NCBI RefSeq assembly: GCF_900091585.1
Contig: NZ_FMHT01000003.1
Span: forward strand, 992,001 to 1,056,000
Direction: 5' to 3'
DNA from: Micromonospora nigra
GTDB taxonomy: Bacteria; Actinomycetota; Actinomycetes; Mycobacteriales; Micromonosporaceae
Length of the DNA stretch: 64,000 nt
This document shows positions 49,347 to 58,769 of this stretch, piece after piece (positions within the stretch are counted from its first letter, which is position 1; the number at the start of each line of letters is the position of its first letter). The translations under genes and the position numbers were made by a program. The notes below the pieces were generated by a model. It ran no database searches, was not told the DNA's origin, and was given only the letters and a program-made list of their open reading frames with translations.

Positions 49347-50783
49347 GTGGCAACGCACATGACGCCGGAGGAGTTCCGCCAGGCCGGGTACGCCGTGGTG
49401 GACTGGATCGCCGACTACTGGAGCACCCTCGGGCAGCGGCCCGTGACCTCGCAGGATCCGCCCGGCGCGGTGGCCGCCGCGCTGCCCGCCGGGCCGCCGG
49501 CCCACGGCGAGCCGGTCGAGGCGGTGCTGGCCGACCTCGACACCCTCGTCACGCCCCGGCTGACCCACTGGCAGCACCCGGGCTTCTTCGGCTACTTCCC
49601 GGCCAACACCTCCGGGCCCAGCGTGCTGGGCGACCTGGTCAGCGCGGGCCTCGGCGTACAGGGCATGCTCTGGGCCACCGGCCCCGCCTGCACCGAACTG
49701 GAGACCGTCCTGCTGGACTGGCTCGCCGACCTGCTGGGCCTGCCGGCCCGGATGCGGTCCTCGGCCACCGGTGGGGGCGTCATCCAGGACTCGGCCTCCT
49801 CGGCGACCCTGGTGGCCACCCTCGTCGCCGTGCACCGGGCCAGCGGAGGCCGGTGGCGGGAGGCCGGCGTCGACCGCCGGTACCGCGCGTACACCTCGAC
49901 GCAGGGGCACTCCTCCATCGAGAAGGCCGCCCGGATCGGCGGGCTCGGCGCCGAGGGCGTCCGCCTGGTCGACGTCGACCCGGACACGCAGGCCATGTCC
50001 CCGGCCGCGCTGCGGACGGCTGTCGAGGCCGACCTCGCCGCCGGGGTGGTGCCCGCCATCGTGGTCGCCACCGTCGGCACCACCTCCACCACCGCGGTCG
50101 ACCCGCTGCCCGAGATCGGCGCGATCTGCGCCGAGTACGGCATCTTCCTGCACGTCGACGCCGCCTACGCGGGGGCGGCGGCGGTCTGCCCGGAGCTGCG
50201 GGCCGGGCACGCCGGTCTGGAGTACGCCGACTCGTACTGCTTCGACCCGCACAAGTGGCTGCTCACCGGCTTCGACTGCGACGCCTTCTGGGTGGCCGAC
50301 CGGGGTGAGCTGATCGAGGCGCTGACGGTGTTGCCGGAGTACCTGCGCAACGCGGCCACCGAGTCGGGTGCGGTGATCGACTACCGGGACTGGCAGGTGC
50401 CGCTGGGCCGCCGGTTCCGCGCGCTGAAACTGTGGTTCGTGCTGCGCTGGTACGGCGTCGAGGGGCTGCGGGCGCACATCCGCTCGGGCGTGGCGCTCGC
50501 CGCCGGCTTCGCCGACCGGGTGCGCGCCGACGACCGGTTCGAGCTGGTGGCCCCACACCCGTACGCCCTGGTGTGTTTCCGGCTGCGCGGCGACGACGCG
50601 ACGAACGAGGCGTTGCTGGAGCGGGTGAACGCCTCCGGTCGGGTGCTGCTGACCCACACCCGGGTGCGCGGGCGGCACACGCTGCGGCTGGCCGTGGGCT
50701 CCCCGCAGACCACGCAGGCCCACGTCGACGAGGCGTGGGAGCTGCTGTCACACGCGGCTGACGAGCTGACCGCCGGCCGGTGA
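49347..50783 (+). CDS. Pyridoxal-dependent aromatic L-amino-acid decarboxylase
   Basis: A 478-residue group II PLP decarboxylase: WQHPGFFGYFPAN, SATGGGVIQDSASSATLVATL, HSSIEKAARIGG, TVGTTSTTAVDPLPEIG, HVDAAYAGAAAVCPE and the Schiff-base Lys in FDPHKWLLTGFDCDAFW. This is the DOPA/Trp/Phe/Tyr decarboxylase group that makes monoamines. The start is GTG 49347; ATG 49359 (MTPEEFRQAGY) is equally fitting. Its 3' end overlaps the converging TauE gene by 36 bp. Confidence 0.92.
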   Translation: MATHMTPEEFRQAGYAVVDWIADYWSTLGQRPVTSQDPPGAVAAALPAGPPAHGEPVEAVLADLDTLVTPRLTHWQHPGFFGYFPANTSGPSVLGDLVSAGLGVQGMLWATGPACTELETVLLDWLADLLGLPARMRSSATGGGVIQDSASSATLVATLVAVHRASGGRWREAGVDRRYRAYTSTQGHSSIEKAARIGGLGAEGVRLVDVDPDTQAMSPAALRTAVEADLAAGVVPAIVVATVGTTSTTAVDPLPEIGAICAEYGIFLHVDAAYAGAAAVCPELRAGHAGLEYADSYCFDPHKWLLTGFDCDAFWVADRGELIEALTVLPEYLRNAATESGAVIDYRDWQVPLGRRFRALKLWFVLRWYGVEGLRAHIRSGVALAAGFADRVRADDRFELVAPHPYALVCFRLRGDDATNEALLERVNASGRVLLTHTRVRGRHTLRLAVGSPQTTQAHVDEAWELLSHAADELTAGR

Positions 50784-51677
50784 CATCTCGGCCAGGGCGG
50801 CCTCGGCGACGGCCCGCTCGCGGCGGGTGCGCAGCAGCACCCGGGTCGCCAGGGTCAGCGCGACGATCCACGCGGCCGTGAGCAGCAGGTAGACCGCCGG
50901 TGGCACCGCGCCGTCGAACTCGGCGGCGCGCATCAACGTGCGCGCGTTGGTCAGCACGATCACCCCGCCGATCGCCGCGCCGAGCAGCTGGGCCGGCACG
51001 ATCCGCACCAGCCAGGCGGCGATCGGGGCGGCGACGAGGCCACCGGCGAGCAGGGCCAGCACGATCGGCAGCACGAACCCGTCGGAGCCGAGGCCGATCA
51101 GGAAGCCGACGCTGGCGGCGCTCGCCACGACGAACTCGGACGTGTCCACCGAGCCGATCACCTTGCGCGGTTCGATGCGTCCGCTGACGAGCAGGGCGGG
51201 CGTGGCGACCGGGCCCCAGCCGCCACCGCCCGTGGCGTCGACGAAGCCCGCGACCAGCCCGAGCGGGCCGAGGAACCGGCCGCGCAGTCGCCCGGCGGCG
51301 GGGCCGCGGCGCAGGGGGCGGGTGAAGCGCACGAGCAGGTAGCTGCCGAGGGTGAACAGGATGGCGGCCATCCAGGGGGCGGCGGCCTCGGTCGACAGGG
51401 AGCTGAGGAACGTGGCCCCGGCGAACGCGCCGACCGCGCCCGGCAGGGCGATGCGGGAGACCACCCGCCAGTCGATGTTGCCGAACCGCCAGTGCGCCGC
51501 GCCGGAGGCCAGCGTCGTGCCGATCTCCGACAGGTGCACCGAGGCGGACGCCGCGGCGGGCGCCACCCCGGCGAGCAGCAGCAGGGTCGACGAGGTCAGG
51601 CCGTAGGCCATGCCGAGGGCACCGTCGACCAGTTGGGCGGCGAGCCCGACCAGCGCGAGGACCAGCAACTTCCGCAC
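50748..51677 (-). CDS. TauE/SafE-family sulfite/sulfonate exporter
   Basis: A 309-residue membrane protein of the TauE/SafE (TSUP) family with about eight helices in two repeats: GLAAQLVDGALGMAYGLTSSTLLLLAGVAPAAASASVHLSEIGTTLASG and LVAGFVDATGGGGWGPVATPALLVSGRIEPRKVIGSVDTSEFVVASAASVGFL. Members move sulfite, sulfoacetate or other organic acids. GTG 51677 has GGGGG 5 nt upstream; TTG 51689 is the alternative. The upstream Rrf2 gene and a TCGAC-TTG-GTCGA site suggest sulfur-linked control. Confidence 0.87.
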   Translation of the reverse strand: MRKLLVLALVGLAAQLVDGALGMAYGLTSSTLLLLAGVAPAAASASVHLSEIGTTLASGAAHWRFGNIDWRVVSRIALPGAVGAFAGATFLSSLSTEAAAPWMAAILFTLGSYLLVRFTRPLRRGPAAGRLRGRFLGPLGLVAGFVDATGGGGWGPVATPALLVSGRIEPRKVIGSVDTSEFVVASAASVGFLIGLGSDGFVLPIVLALLAGGLVAAPIAAWLVRIVPAQLLGAAIGGVIVLTNARTLMRAAEFDGAVPPAVYLLLTAAWIVALTLATRVLLRTRRERAVAEAALAEMSPAGGQLVSRV

Positions 51678-51706
51678 GAGTGCCCCCAACTTCTCGGCAT
51701 GTCCTA

Positions 51707-51719
51707 TCGACTTGGTCGA
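51707..51719. promoter_or_regulatory. Candidate Rrf2 operator
   Basis: TCGAC-TTG-GTCGA lies 30 bp before the tauE start, downstream of the rrf2 gene. A small palindrome fitting an Rrf2-type dimer. Confidence 0.4.
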
Positions 51720-51806
51720 GAATGCGGGACAACGGTGGCGCGGTCAACCCCCGGATCGGTCAGTGAGACGACACTGGCCGGGCGGTCACCGCGACGGGGA
51801 GGTGGG

Positions 51807-52274
51807 TCAGATCCAGGCGCTGGGGTCGGCCACCAGCTCGGTTATCGGCTCCGGCAGCTCGCCGCTGGCCACGTCGGCGACGGTGACCAGTTCGAGGATC
51901 TGCCGTTCGCTGGCCCGCAGCGCGATCCACACGTCCTGCAGGGCGCGGGCCGCGCCGTGGTAGCCGAGCTGCTCGGGGCGCTGCCCGCGCACGTGCGCCA
52001 GCGGACCGTCGATCACCCGGATCACGTCGGCGAGGGAGATCTCGGCGGCCGGGCGGGCCAGCCAGTAGCCGCCCTCGGGGCCCCGCTGGGCCTGCACGAT
52101 GCCGCCCCGACGCAGTTGTAGCAGGATGCTCTCCAGGAACTTCGGCGGGATCTCCTGGGTGCGCGCGATCTGGTCGGCGGTGACCGGGCGGCCCCGACCG
52201 GCACCGGCGGCGGCCACGGAGGCCAGCTCGGCGGTCGCTCGCAGGGCGTAGTCGACCCGGGCGGACAGGCGCAT
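51807..52274 (-). CDS. Rrf2-family transcriptional regulator without Fe-S cysteines
   Basis: A 155-residue Rrf2 protein: MRLSARVDYALRATAELA, DQIARTQEIPPKFLESILLQLRRGGIVQAQRGPEGGYWLARPAAEISLADVIRVIDGPLA. The three Cys that bind an Fe-S cluster in IscR/NsrR are absent; the region reads HVRGQRPEQLGYHG. It is therefore more like CymR-type sulfur regulators that sense through a partner protein, which is inference. The gene lies 129 bp upstream of tauE on the same strand. Confidence 0.9.
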   Translation of the reverse strand: MRLSARVDYALRATAELASVAAAGAGRGRPVTADQIARTQEIPPKFLESILLQLRRGGIVQAQRGPEGGYWLARPAAEISLADVIRVIDGPLAHVRGQRPEQLGYHGAARALQDVWIALRASERQILELVTVADVASGELPEPITELVADPSAWI

Positions 52275-52331
52275 GCCGGCAAGGTTAGCCGCCGGTCACC
52301 CCGCCCGGCCGGTCACCCCTCGGCCGATCGG

Positions 52332-53216
52332 TCACTCGCCGACGCGGCGGAGCAGGCCCTCCTGCACGGCGCTGGCGATGTGCCGGCCGTCGGCGGTGAA
52401 CATCCGGCCGGTGGCGAGCCCTCGCGCACCCGAGGCCGAGGGGCTCCAGCAGTCGTAGAGGAACCAGTCGTCGGCGCGGAACGGCCGGTGGAACCACAGC
52501 GCGTGGTCGAGGCTCGCGCCGACGACGCCGCCCGGCCCCCACACCTCGCCGTGTACCGACAGCACCGAGTCGAGCAGGGTGAGGTCGGAGGCGTACGTCA
52601 GGGCGCAGGCGTGCAGCAGCGGGTCGTCGGGCAGCTTCCCGTCGAGGCGCATCCACACCCGCTGGTGCGGGTCGGCGGGCCGGTCACCGGGGGGCACCCA
52701 GCCCGGCTCACCGACGTACCGCACGTCGATCGGCCGGGGGATCTGCCCCCAGATGCCCAGCCGCTCCGGGTACCGCGACAACCGCTCGGTCATCGTCGGC
52801 ACGTCGTCCGGCCCCGGTACGTCCGGCGGGGTGGGGGCCTGGTGGTCCAGCCCCTCCTCCCGACGCTGGAACGAGGCCGACATGAAGAAGATCGGCTTGT
52901 CGTGCTGGAGCGCCACCGCGCGGCGCACCGAGAAGGACCGGCCGTCGCGGATGTTCTCCACCTCGTACGCGATCGGCTCGGCGGGGTCGCCGGCCCGGAC
53001 GAAGTAGCCGTGCAGTGAGTGCACGAACCGTTCCGGGTCGACGGTGCGGCCGGCGGCCACCAGGGCCTGCCCGGCGACCTGCCCCCCGTACACCCGCTGG
53101 GGACCGACCGGGGGGCTCATCCCCCGGAAGGTCATCTCCCCGGTCGAGGTGAGGTCGAGGACCTCCAGGAGCTGGTCGACGGCGGCCTGGCCGGAGGGTG
53201 TGCCGTCGACGCTCAC
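52332..53216 (-). CDS. tesB: Acyl-CoA thioesterase II
   Basis: A 294-residue double-hotdog thioesterase: RVYGGQVAGQALVAAGRTV, HSLHGYFVRAGDPAEPIAYEVENIRDGRSFSVRRAVALQ, ASDLTLLDSVL and ASLDHALWFHRPFRADDWFLYD. It hydrolyses medium/long-chain acyl-CoA. The catalytic Asp is in SLDHALWFH. GTG 53216 overlaps the pyk stop (GTGA), so translation is coupled to pyk, the same order as pykA-tesB1 in mycobacteria. Confidence 0.94.
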   Translation of the reverse strand: MSVDGTPSGQAAVDQLLEVLDLTSTGEMTFRGMSPPVGPQRVYGGQVAGQALVAAGRTVDPERFVHSLHGYFVRAGDPAEPIAYEVENIRDGRSFSVRRAVALQHDKPIFFMSASFQRREEGLDHQAPTPPDVPGPDDVPTMTERLSRYPERLGIWGQIPRPIDVRYVGEPGWVPPGDRPADPHQRVWMRLDGKLPDDPLLHACALTYASDLTLLDSVLSVHGEVWGPGGVVGASLDHALWFHRPFRADDWFLYDCWSPSASGARGLATGRMFTADGRHIASAVQEGLLRRVGE

Positions 53217-54661
53217 TGCAACGCCCGTGCCGACGCGGCGTCGACCAGCGAGCCGAGCTGGTGCACGCGCAGGGTGTTGGTGGAGCCGGGGGTGCCGGGC
53301 GGGCTGCCGGCGACGATCACCACGTAGTCGCCCGGGTCGGCCAGCCCCAGCCCGAGCAGTGCCTGGTCGACCTGGCGGAACATGTCGTCGGTGTGCTCGA
53401 CGAACGGCATGTGGAAGGTCTCCACGCCCCAGCACAGCGCGAGCTGGTTGCGCACCTCGGGCACCGGCGTGAAGGCCAGCAGCGGCAGGTCGCAGTGCAG
53501 CCGGGACAGCCGCCGCACGGTGTCGCCGGTCTGCGAGAACGCGACCAGGGCCTTGGCGCCGATCGCGCGGGCGATCGACGAGGCGGCCACGGTGAGCGCA
53601 CCACCGTGCGTACGCGGGTCGTGCTGGAGCCGGGGCACCCCGATCGAGCCGGCCTCGGTCGTGGTGACGATCTTGGCCATGGTGCTGACGGTCAGCACCG
53701 GGTACTTGCCGACGCTCGTCTCGCCGGAGAGCATCACCGCGTCGGCGCCGTCGAGCACCGCGTTGGCCACGTCGGACGCCTCGGCCCGGGTCGGCCGCGA
53801 ATTCTCGATCATCGAGTCGAGCATCTGGGTGGCGACGATCACCGGCTTGGCGTTCTCCCGGCACAGCTGGACGGCGCGCTTCTGCACCAGCGGCACCTGG
53901 TCCAGCGGCAGCTCCACGCCGAGGTCACCGCGGGCCACCATGACGCCGTCGAAGGCGAGCACGATCGCCTCCAGGTGGTCGACCGCCTCCGGCTTCTCCA
54001 CCTTCGCCAGGACAGGACGGTGCACGCCCTCCTCGGCCATGATCGCGTGCACCAGCTTGATGTCGTCGGCGGAGCGCACGAACGACAGGGCGATCAGGTC
54101 GGCACCGAGCCCGAGGGCGAACCGCAGGTCGTCCGCGTCCTTCTCGGACAGGGCGGGGACGCTGACGGCGACGTTGGGCAGCGAGACGCCCTTGTTGTTG
54201 GAGACGGGGCCGCCCTCGGTCACCAGGCAGCGGATGTCGTTGCCGGTGACGTCGGTGACCTCGACGGCGACCCGGCCGTCGTCGATCAGCAGCCGGTCAC
54301 CGGGCCGGACCTCCTGCGGCAGCTTCCGGTAGGTGCAGGAGACCCGGTCCTTCGTGCCCACCACGTCGTCACCGGTGATCACCACGGAGTCGCCGGTGCG
54401 CCACTCGTGCGGGCCGTCGGCGAACCGGCCGAGGCGGATCTTCGGACCCTGTAGGTCGGCCAGGATGGCAACCGGCTTGCCGGCCGCGTCGGCGGCCTCA
54501 CGCACCAGGCGGAAGACCGTTTCGTGGTCTTCGTGGCTGCCGTGGCTGAAGTTGAGCCTCGCCACGTTCATGCCGGCCTCGACGAGGCCACGGATGCGCT
54601 CCGGGGACGAGGTGGCAGGACCAAGGGTGCAGACGATCTTCGCGCGGCGTGTCACGCCCAT
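53213..54661 (-). CDS. pyk: Pyruvate kinase
   Basis: The last enzyme of glycolysis. 482 residues: RRAKIVCTLGPATSSPERIRGLVEAGMNVARLNFSHG, LADLQGPKIRLG, the B domain, AKVEKPEAVDHLEAIVLAFDGVMVARGDLGVELPLDQVPLVQK (active-site Lys and Mg-binding Glu/Asp), MLDSMIENSRPTRAEASDVANAVLDGADAVMLSGETSVGKYP and the C-terminal allosteric domain (VAFSQTGDTVRRLSR). ATG 54661 has GGAGAG about 9 nt upstream. It heads the pyk-tesB unit. Confidence 0.97.
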   Translation of the reverse strand: MGVTRRAKIVCTLGPATSSPERIRGLVEAGMNVARLNFSHGSHEDHETVFRLVREAADAAGKPVAILADLQGPKIRLGRFADGPHEWRTGDSVVITGDDVVGTKDRVSCTYRKLPQEVRPGDRLLIDDGRVAVEVTDVTGNDIRCLVTEGGPVSNNKGVSLPNVAVSVPALSEKDADDLRFALGLGADLIALSFVRSADDIKLVHAIMAEEGVHRPVLAKVEKPEAVDHLEAIVLAFDGVMVARGDLGVELPLDQVPLVQKRAVQLCRENAKPVIVATQMLDSMIENSRPTRAEASDVANAVLDGADAVMLSGETSVGKYPVLTVSTMAKIVTTTEAGSIGVPRLQHDPRTHGGALTVAASSIARAIGAKALVAFSQTGDTVRRLSRLHCDLPLLAFTPVPEVRNQLALCWGVETFHMPFVEHTDDMFRQVDQALLGLGLADPGDYVVIVAGSPPGTPGSTNTLRVHQLGSLVDAASARALQ

Positions 54662-54876
54662 CAGGCTAGTCTCTCCTCCGGGTCGGACTGCCGGCCGACC
54701 CCTTGCGCACTGCGGAACATAGAACCAACGACGCGCGCAGAGGGTGCGCGCGGCCGAGGGGCGGGCGAAACCCGCACCGGGACGTTGAGGCGGGCATCGG
54801 CGACCGCGCGCCGGAATCGTACGCCTCCGCCGCCACCCCGCACCCGCCCGCTCCCCCGGCCCCGCCCGGCCAGCCG

Positions 54877-55242
54877 TCAGCTCTGCGCCTTGACCAGCGG
54901 GAACTCCAGCGAACCCGCTGGACAGAGGAACGTCATCACGTCCACCTTGTAGAGGCCGGCCTGGACCGCCGGGTCGGCTTCCATGACGCTGCGGACGTCG
55001 TCGACGGAACCGGTGTAGGCCAGGCCGAAGCCCAGCGGCGGGTCGGGCCGCCGGGCCGGGCCGTCGATCGAGCCGGCGACCAGGATGATGCCGCGGCGCT
55101 GCAGGGCCTGCATGTGCTCGATGTGCTCGGCCTGGAGGCGCTGGACGGTCTCCGGTGCCAGCGCCCGGCCGGCCGCGCCCGGATAGAGCACGATGCACTC
55201 GTAGGTGTCGAGCGCGAAGTCGACCTCCGGCATGCCCGTCAT
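54877..55242 (-). CDS. YciI-family (YCII-related) protein
   Basis: A 121-residue small dimeric alpha/beta barrel protein: TYECIVLYPGAAGRAL, LQAEHIEHMQALQRRGIILVAGSIDG, GFGLAYTGSVDDVRSVMEADPAVQAGLYKVDVMTF. The conserved His and Asp of the YCII fold are in EHIEHM and EADP. The function is unknown. ATG 55242 has GGGAGGGAG upstream. Confidence 0.85.
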   Translation of the reverse strand: MTGMPEVDFALDTYECIVLYPGAAGRALAPETVQRLQAEHIEHMQALQRRGIILVAGSIDGPARRPDPPLGFGLAYTGSVDDVRSVMEADPAVQAGLYKVDVMTFLCPAGSLEFPLVKAQS

Positions 55243-55411
55243 GGTGCTCCCTCCCGACGACGCGCCCGACCGGCTGACCTCGCGCCCGCCCCGCGCCGAC
55301 CCGCGCCCAGCCTCCCACGCAGCCCCGCGCCGGAGGTGACGATCCACGGGAAAGCGGGCACCGCGGTGGCAAGATCTGTCGCTGACGACCGCGAAGATCG
55401 GAGACCGCCCC

Positions 55412-56277
55412 ATGGCGACCAGCACCCAGCCCGCGAAGGCGTCGGGCACCTACCGTATCGGCGGCGACCTCCAGGTCGACCGCCTCGGCTACGGGGCCAT
55501 GCAGCTCACCGGTCCCGGCGTGTGGGGCGACCCGAAGGACCCGGCGGAGGCCGTACGCGTGCTGCGCCGGGCGGTGGAGCTGGGCGTGACGTTCATCGAC
55601 ACCGCTGACTCGTACGGGCCGTTCGTCAGCGAGCTGCTGATCCGGCGGGCGCTGCACCCGTACGCCGACGATCTGGTCGTGGCGACCAAGGGTGGGCTGA
55701 CCCGTTCCGGTCCGGGCGACTGGCGGCCGGTGGCCGCCCCGAGTACCTGCGCCAGCAGTGCGAGCTGAGCCTGCGTCACCTCGGCGTGGACAGCATCGGG
55801 CTCTACCAGTTGCACCGCATCGACCGGAAGGTGCCGCTGGAGGACCAGCTCGGCGAGCTGACCCTGCTCAAGCAGGAAGGCAAGATCCGGCACATCGGTC
55901 TGTCGGAGGTGACCGTCGCGCAGATCGAGGCGGCCCGGAAGGTCACCCCGATCGTGTCGGTGCAGAACCTCTACAACCTGGCCGACCGCAGCGCCGAGGA
56001 GGTCCTCGACCACTGCGAGCGCAACGATCTGGCGTTCATCCCGTGGTTCCCGATCGCCACCGGGAACCTGGCGCGGCCGGGCGGCCCGCTCGACGCCATC
56101 TCGACCGAGCACGGCGCGACGCCCGCGCAGCTCGCCCTGGCGTGGCTGCTGCGCCGCTCGCCGGTGATGCTGCCCATCCCGGGCACGTCGTCGGTGGCGC
56201 ACCTGGAGGAGAACGTCGCGGCGGCCGAGGTGCGGCTCACCGATGACGAGTACGAGGCCCTGGGCAAGGCGATCTGA
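55412..56277 (+). pseudogene. Aldo/keto reductase with a single-base frameshift
   Basis: The first 105 codons encode a normal AKR N-terminus ([17 protein letters not shown], catalytic [21 protein letters not shown]). At about 55729 the frame shifts: GACTGGCGGCCGGTG is followed by GCCGCCCC where one more G would restore [23 protein letters not shown]. The second frame continues to 56277 with [28 protein letters not shown] and [18 protein letters not shown]. All catalytic residues survive. This is either a very recent inactivation or a sequencing error. Start ATG 55412. Confidence 0.85.
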
Positions 56278-56294
56278 TCGCGTGTGGTGGGTGC

Positions 56295-56330
56295 CCGGGG
56301 GCGGCCGGTCGCGGTGCCGCCCGCCCCCGG
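56295..56330. terminator. Hairpin between aldo/keto reductase and lipase genes
   Basis: CCGGGGGCGG and CCGCCCCCGG (10 bp) enclose a 16-nt loop between convergent stops. Confidence 0.65.
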
Positions 56331-56338
56331 TGCCGGGG

Positions 56339-57205
56339 CTACAGCGCGAAGCAGTTGGGGCGGATCGCCTGGTCGCGCAGGGCCTGCCGGATCACCGTGT
56401 AGGTGGTGCCGTCGAGCACCAGGGCCAGGTGCCCGACCACCCGCAGCGGGCACGAGGCCTGGATCAGCACGTTGGTCGCCCCGTCGGCCAGCCGGGCGTT
56501 GTCGACGGGTCGCACCAGCTCGTCCTGGAGGGTGCGCACGGCCGTCCAGCGGACCGCGCCGGGGGTGTCGTCACCGGCGTTGAGGCCGGCGAGGAACGTC
56601 GAGCCGATCGACATCTGCTGGCAGGCGACGATGCCGGCGCAGCTGCCCAGGCCGAGGAACTTCACGATGTTGGCCACGTACGTGCCGTACTGCGGGCTGC
56701 CGAGGCTGACGTAGCGGCCGACGGCACTGGCCCCGCCCAGGCTCTTGATGTAGTAGCGGGACACCAGGCCGCCCTCGGAGTGGGCGACGACGTCGACCTT
56801 GGCCGCGCCGGTGGACGCACGGACCTGCCCGACGAAGGTGCTGAATGCGCGGGCCGAGTCGGTGATGTCGCCGAGTCCGAGGTTGGGTAGCTGGTAGATC
56901 CAGACCCGGTATCCGTCGGCGCGCAGCCGGGCGGCCAGCGGCTGGTAGACGGTGGCGATGCCGCTGAGGCCGCCGACGACGATGACGGGGTTGCCGGCTG
57001 CTGCGGCGGCGATCTGGGCGGCGGTGCTGGTCTCGCGGTCCCCGGCGGCGGGGGTGCCGGTACGGCTGGCCGCCGGGTCGGCCGGGGCGGCCCGGTCGGC
57101 GTCGGCGGCCGGCCGGTCGGGGGCCGCGAGCGCGGTGGTGGCGGGGGCGGCCAGGACCGCGGCGACGGTGAACGCGAGGACGGGAACGATCTTTCGGAGC
57201 AGCAA
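56339..57205 (-). CDS. Secreted alpha/beta-hydrolase lipase (EstA/lipase class 2)
   Basis: A 288-residue secreted lipase. The signal peptide (LLLRKIVPVLAFTVAAVLAAPATTALA) is followed by an Ala/Asp-rich spacer. The hydrolase core has NPVIVVGGLSGIATVYQPLAARLRADGYRVWIYQLPN, nucleophile elbow VDVVAHSEGGLVSRYYIK and LGSPQYGTYVAN; cysteines CAGIVAC and CPL...NC suggest disulfides. TTG 57205 is chosen because GGGAGG lies 7 nt upstream; ATG 57220 overlaps that ribosome-binding site. Confidence 0.87.
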   Translation of the reverse strand: MLLRKIVPVLAFTVAAVLAAPATTALAAPDRPAADADRAAPADPAASRTGTPAAGDRETSTAAQIAAAAAGNPVIVVGGLSGIATVYQPLAARLRADGYRVWIYQLPNLGLGDITDSARAFSTFVGQVRASTGAAKVDVVAHSEGGLVSRYYIKSLGGASAVGRYVSLGSPQYGTYVANIVKFLGLGSCAGIVACQQMSIGSTFLAGLNAGDDTPGAVRWTAVRTLQDELVRPVDNARLADGATNVLIQASCPLRVVGHLALVLDGTTYTVIRQALRDQAIRPNCFAL

Positions 57206-57437
57206 GGCTGCACCTCCCATGGCGGAACCCGGTGGCACCGGGCTGAGGCGGGGGTGGGGCGGGTCCGATCGATCGTGGAATGATGATGCCCGTCACAATC
57301 CAGCAACGTCAATGGAAAGTTACGGTCGGGTAGCGCCGGCCGGGTCTGGGATTCGCGGTCGCGGCCCGAGGTCCGTCCGCCACGACGAACGCCGCACCCG
57401 CCCGGGTGGGCGGGTGCGGCGTCGGGGGTTCGTCGGG

Positions 57438-58232
57438 TCAGCTGGCCGGCGTCGCGGCCTCCGGCTCGGACTCCGGGCGGGCCTGGCCCTTCTTGACGTA
57501 CGTCGGGTGCAGGTGCACCGGCTTCGCCTCCTGGCGCTTGCGACGGGCCCGCAGGTTGAGGAACTCGACGAAGATCGAGAAGGCGATCGGGCCGTACACG
57601 TAGCCCTTCGGGATGTGCTGGTCGAAACTCTCGGCGATCAGGCTGGCACCGATGAGCAGCAGGAACGACAGGGCCAGCATCTTCACCGTCGGGTGCTGGT
57701 TGACGAAGTTGCTCACCGCGCCGGCCGAGACCAGCATGATGATCATCGCGACGACGACCGCCGCCACCATGATGAACAGCTCGTCGACCATGCCCACGGC
57801 GGTGATCACCGAATCCAGCGAGAAGACCACGTCGAGGACGAGGATCTGCGCGATGACCGAGCCGAACGAGACGGCCTTGGACTTCTTCGCGTGCTCCTCG
57901 CCCTCCAGGTGCTCGTGGATCTCGTACGTCGCCTTGATCAACAGGAACAACCCACCCAACAGCAGGATGAGGTCCCGCCCGGAGATCTCCTGACCCAGCA
58001 CCGTGAACAGCGGCGCGGTCAGCCCGATCACCCAGGACAGCGACGCCAGCAGGATCAGCCGGGTGACCAGGGCCAGGCTGATTCCGATCGTGCGGGCCCT
58101 GGCCTGCTGGTGCTCGGGCAGGCGCCCCGCCAGGATCGAGATGAACACGACGTTGTCGATGCCCAGCACGACCTCCAGCAGGAGCAGGGTCGCGAACGCG
58201 ATCCACAGCTCGGGGCTGGCTAGAAACTCCAT
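57438..58232 (-). CDS. TerC-family integral membrane protein
   Basis: A 264-residue TerC protein with about seven helices: EVVLGIDNVVFISILAGRLP, GLTAPLFTVLGQEISGRDLILLLGGLFLLIKATYEIHEHLEG and ILVLDVVFSLDSVITAVGMVDELFIMVAA. Conserved Asp in GIDN and SLDS mark the family. Its tail is hydrophilic. It is the second TerC homologue in the window but of the shorter YgdQ/YoaE-like type; no riboswitch precedes it. ATG 58232 has GAGGA 5 nt upstream. Confidence 0.9.
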   Translation of the reverse strand: MEFLASPELWIAFATLLLLEVVLGIDNVVFISILAGRLPEHQQARARTIGISLALVTRLILLASLSWVIGLTAPLFTVLGQEISGRDLILLLGGLFLLIKATYEIHEHLEGEEHAKKSKAVSFGSVIAQILVLDVVFSLDSVITAVGMVDELFIMVAAVVVAMIIMLVSAGAVSNFVNQHPTVKMLALSFLLLIGASLIAESFDQHIPKGYVYGPIAFSIFVEFLNLRARRKRQEAKPVHLHPTYVKKGQARPESEPEAATPAS

Positions 58233-58482
58233 GTCATCCTCGTCTTTCGCGACCGCCGCCGGGTCGGCACCCGGTCCAACGGCTGATCGTCACCGCATGA
58301 CGTACCCCGCGCAACCCCCCGCCGCAACCTGGAGCGCGTCACACACCTGAAGCCCACGTGGCCGAAGCAGCGGAACGTGTGTGCACGCCGCGCAGAATGG
58401 AGAGGCTCAGAGTAGGTCCCGCATGGTCGGCGATGAAGCCGCCTGAACCACGGGGCGAGCGGGCGGACTCTACGCTCTGCGG

Positions 58483-58722
58483 ATGGCGGCTGCTGAATCT
58501 ACTGGTCTGGGCACGGTCCAGTTCTACGACAACGGGGATGGGGTCCCCACCAGGTGGCCTGACGGCGACGTCGAGAACTACATCGACGTCGACCGCGTCT
58601 ACGGGATCGACCACAACGTGACGGATGCCCGACGGCGGCCCGACCCGGTCATTCTTCAACGCCGACGGCGTAACCCCCCGGCGACTCCGCTACCCCCTCG
58701 ACACATGGACGCTGATCAGTAG
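58483..58722 (+). pseudogene. Small hypothetical gene, probably frameshifted
   Basis: From ATG 58483 the reading MAAAESTGLGTVQFYDNGDG, then VPTRWPDGDVENYIDVDRVYGIDHNVTD, looks like real protein. After about 58628 this frame turns Arg/Pro-rich, while the +1 frame reads SFFNADGVTPRRLRYPLDTWTLIS. A one-base insertion near 58625 would explain both. TACGCT lies 6 nt before the ATG, compatible with a leaderless start. No family is recognised. The gap 58233-58482 holds nothing else that I can support. Confidence 0.4.
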
Positions 58723-58769
58723 CCCGACTCGCTGGCGGCGAGCCGGGCCGCTGCCTCGGTGGTGTGTCG

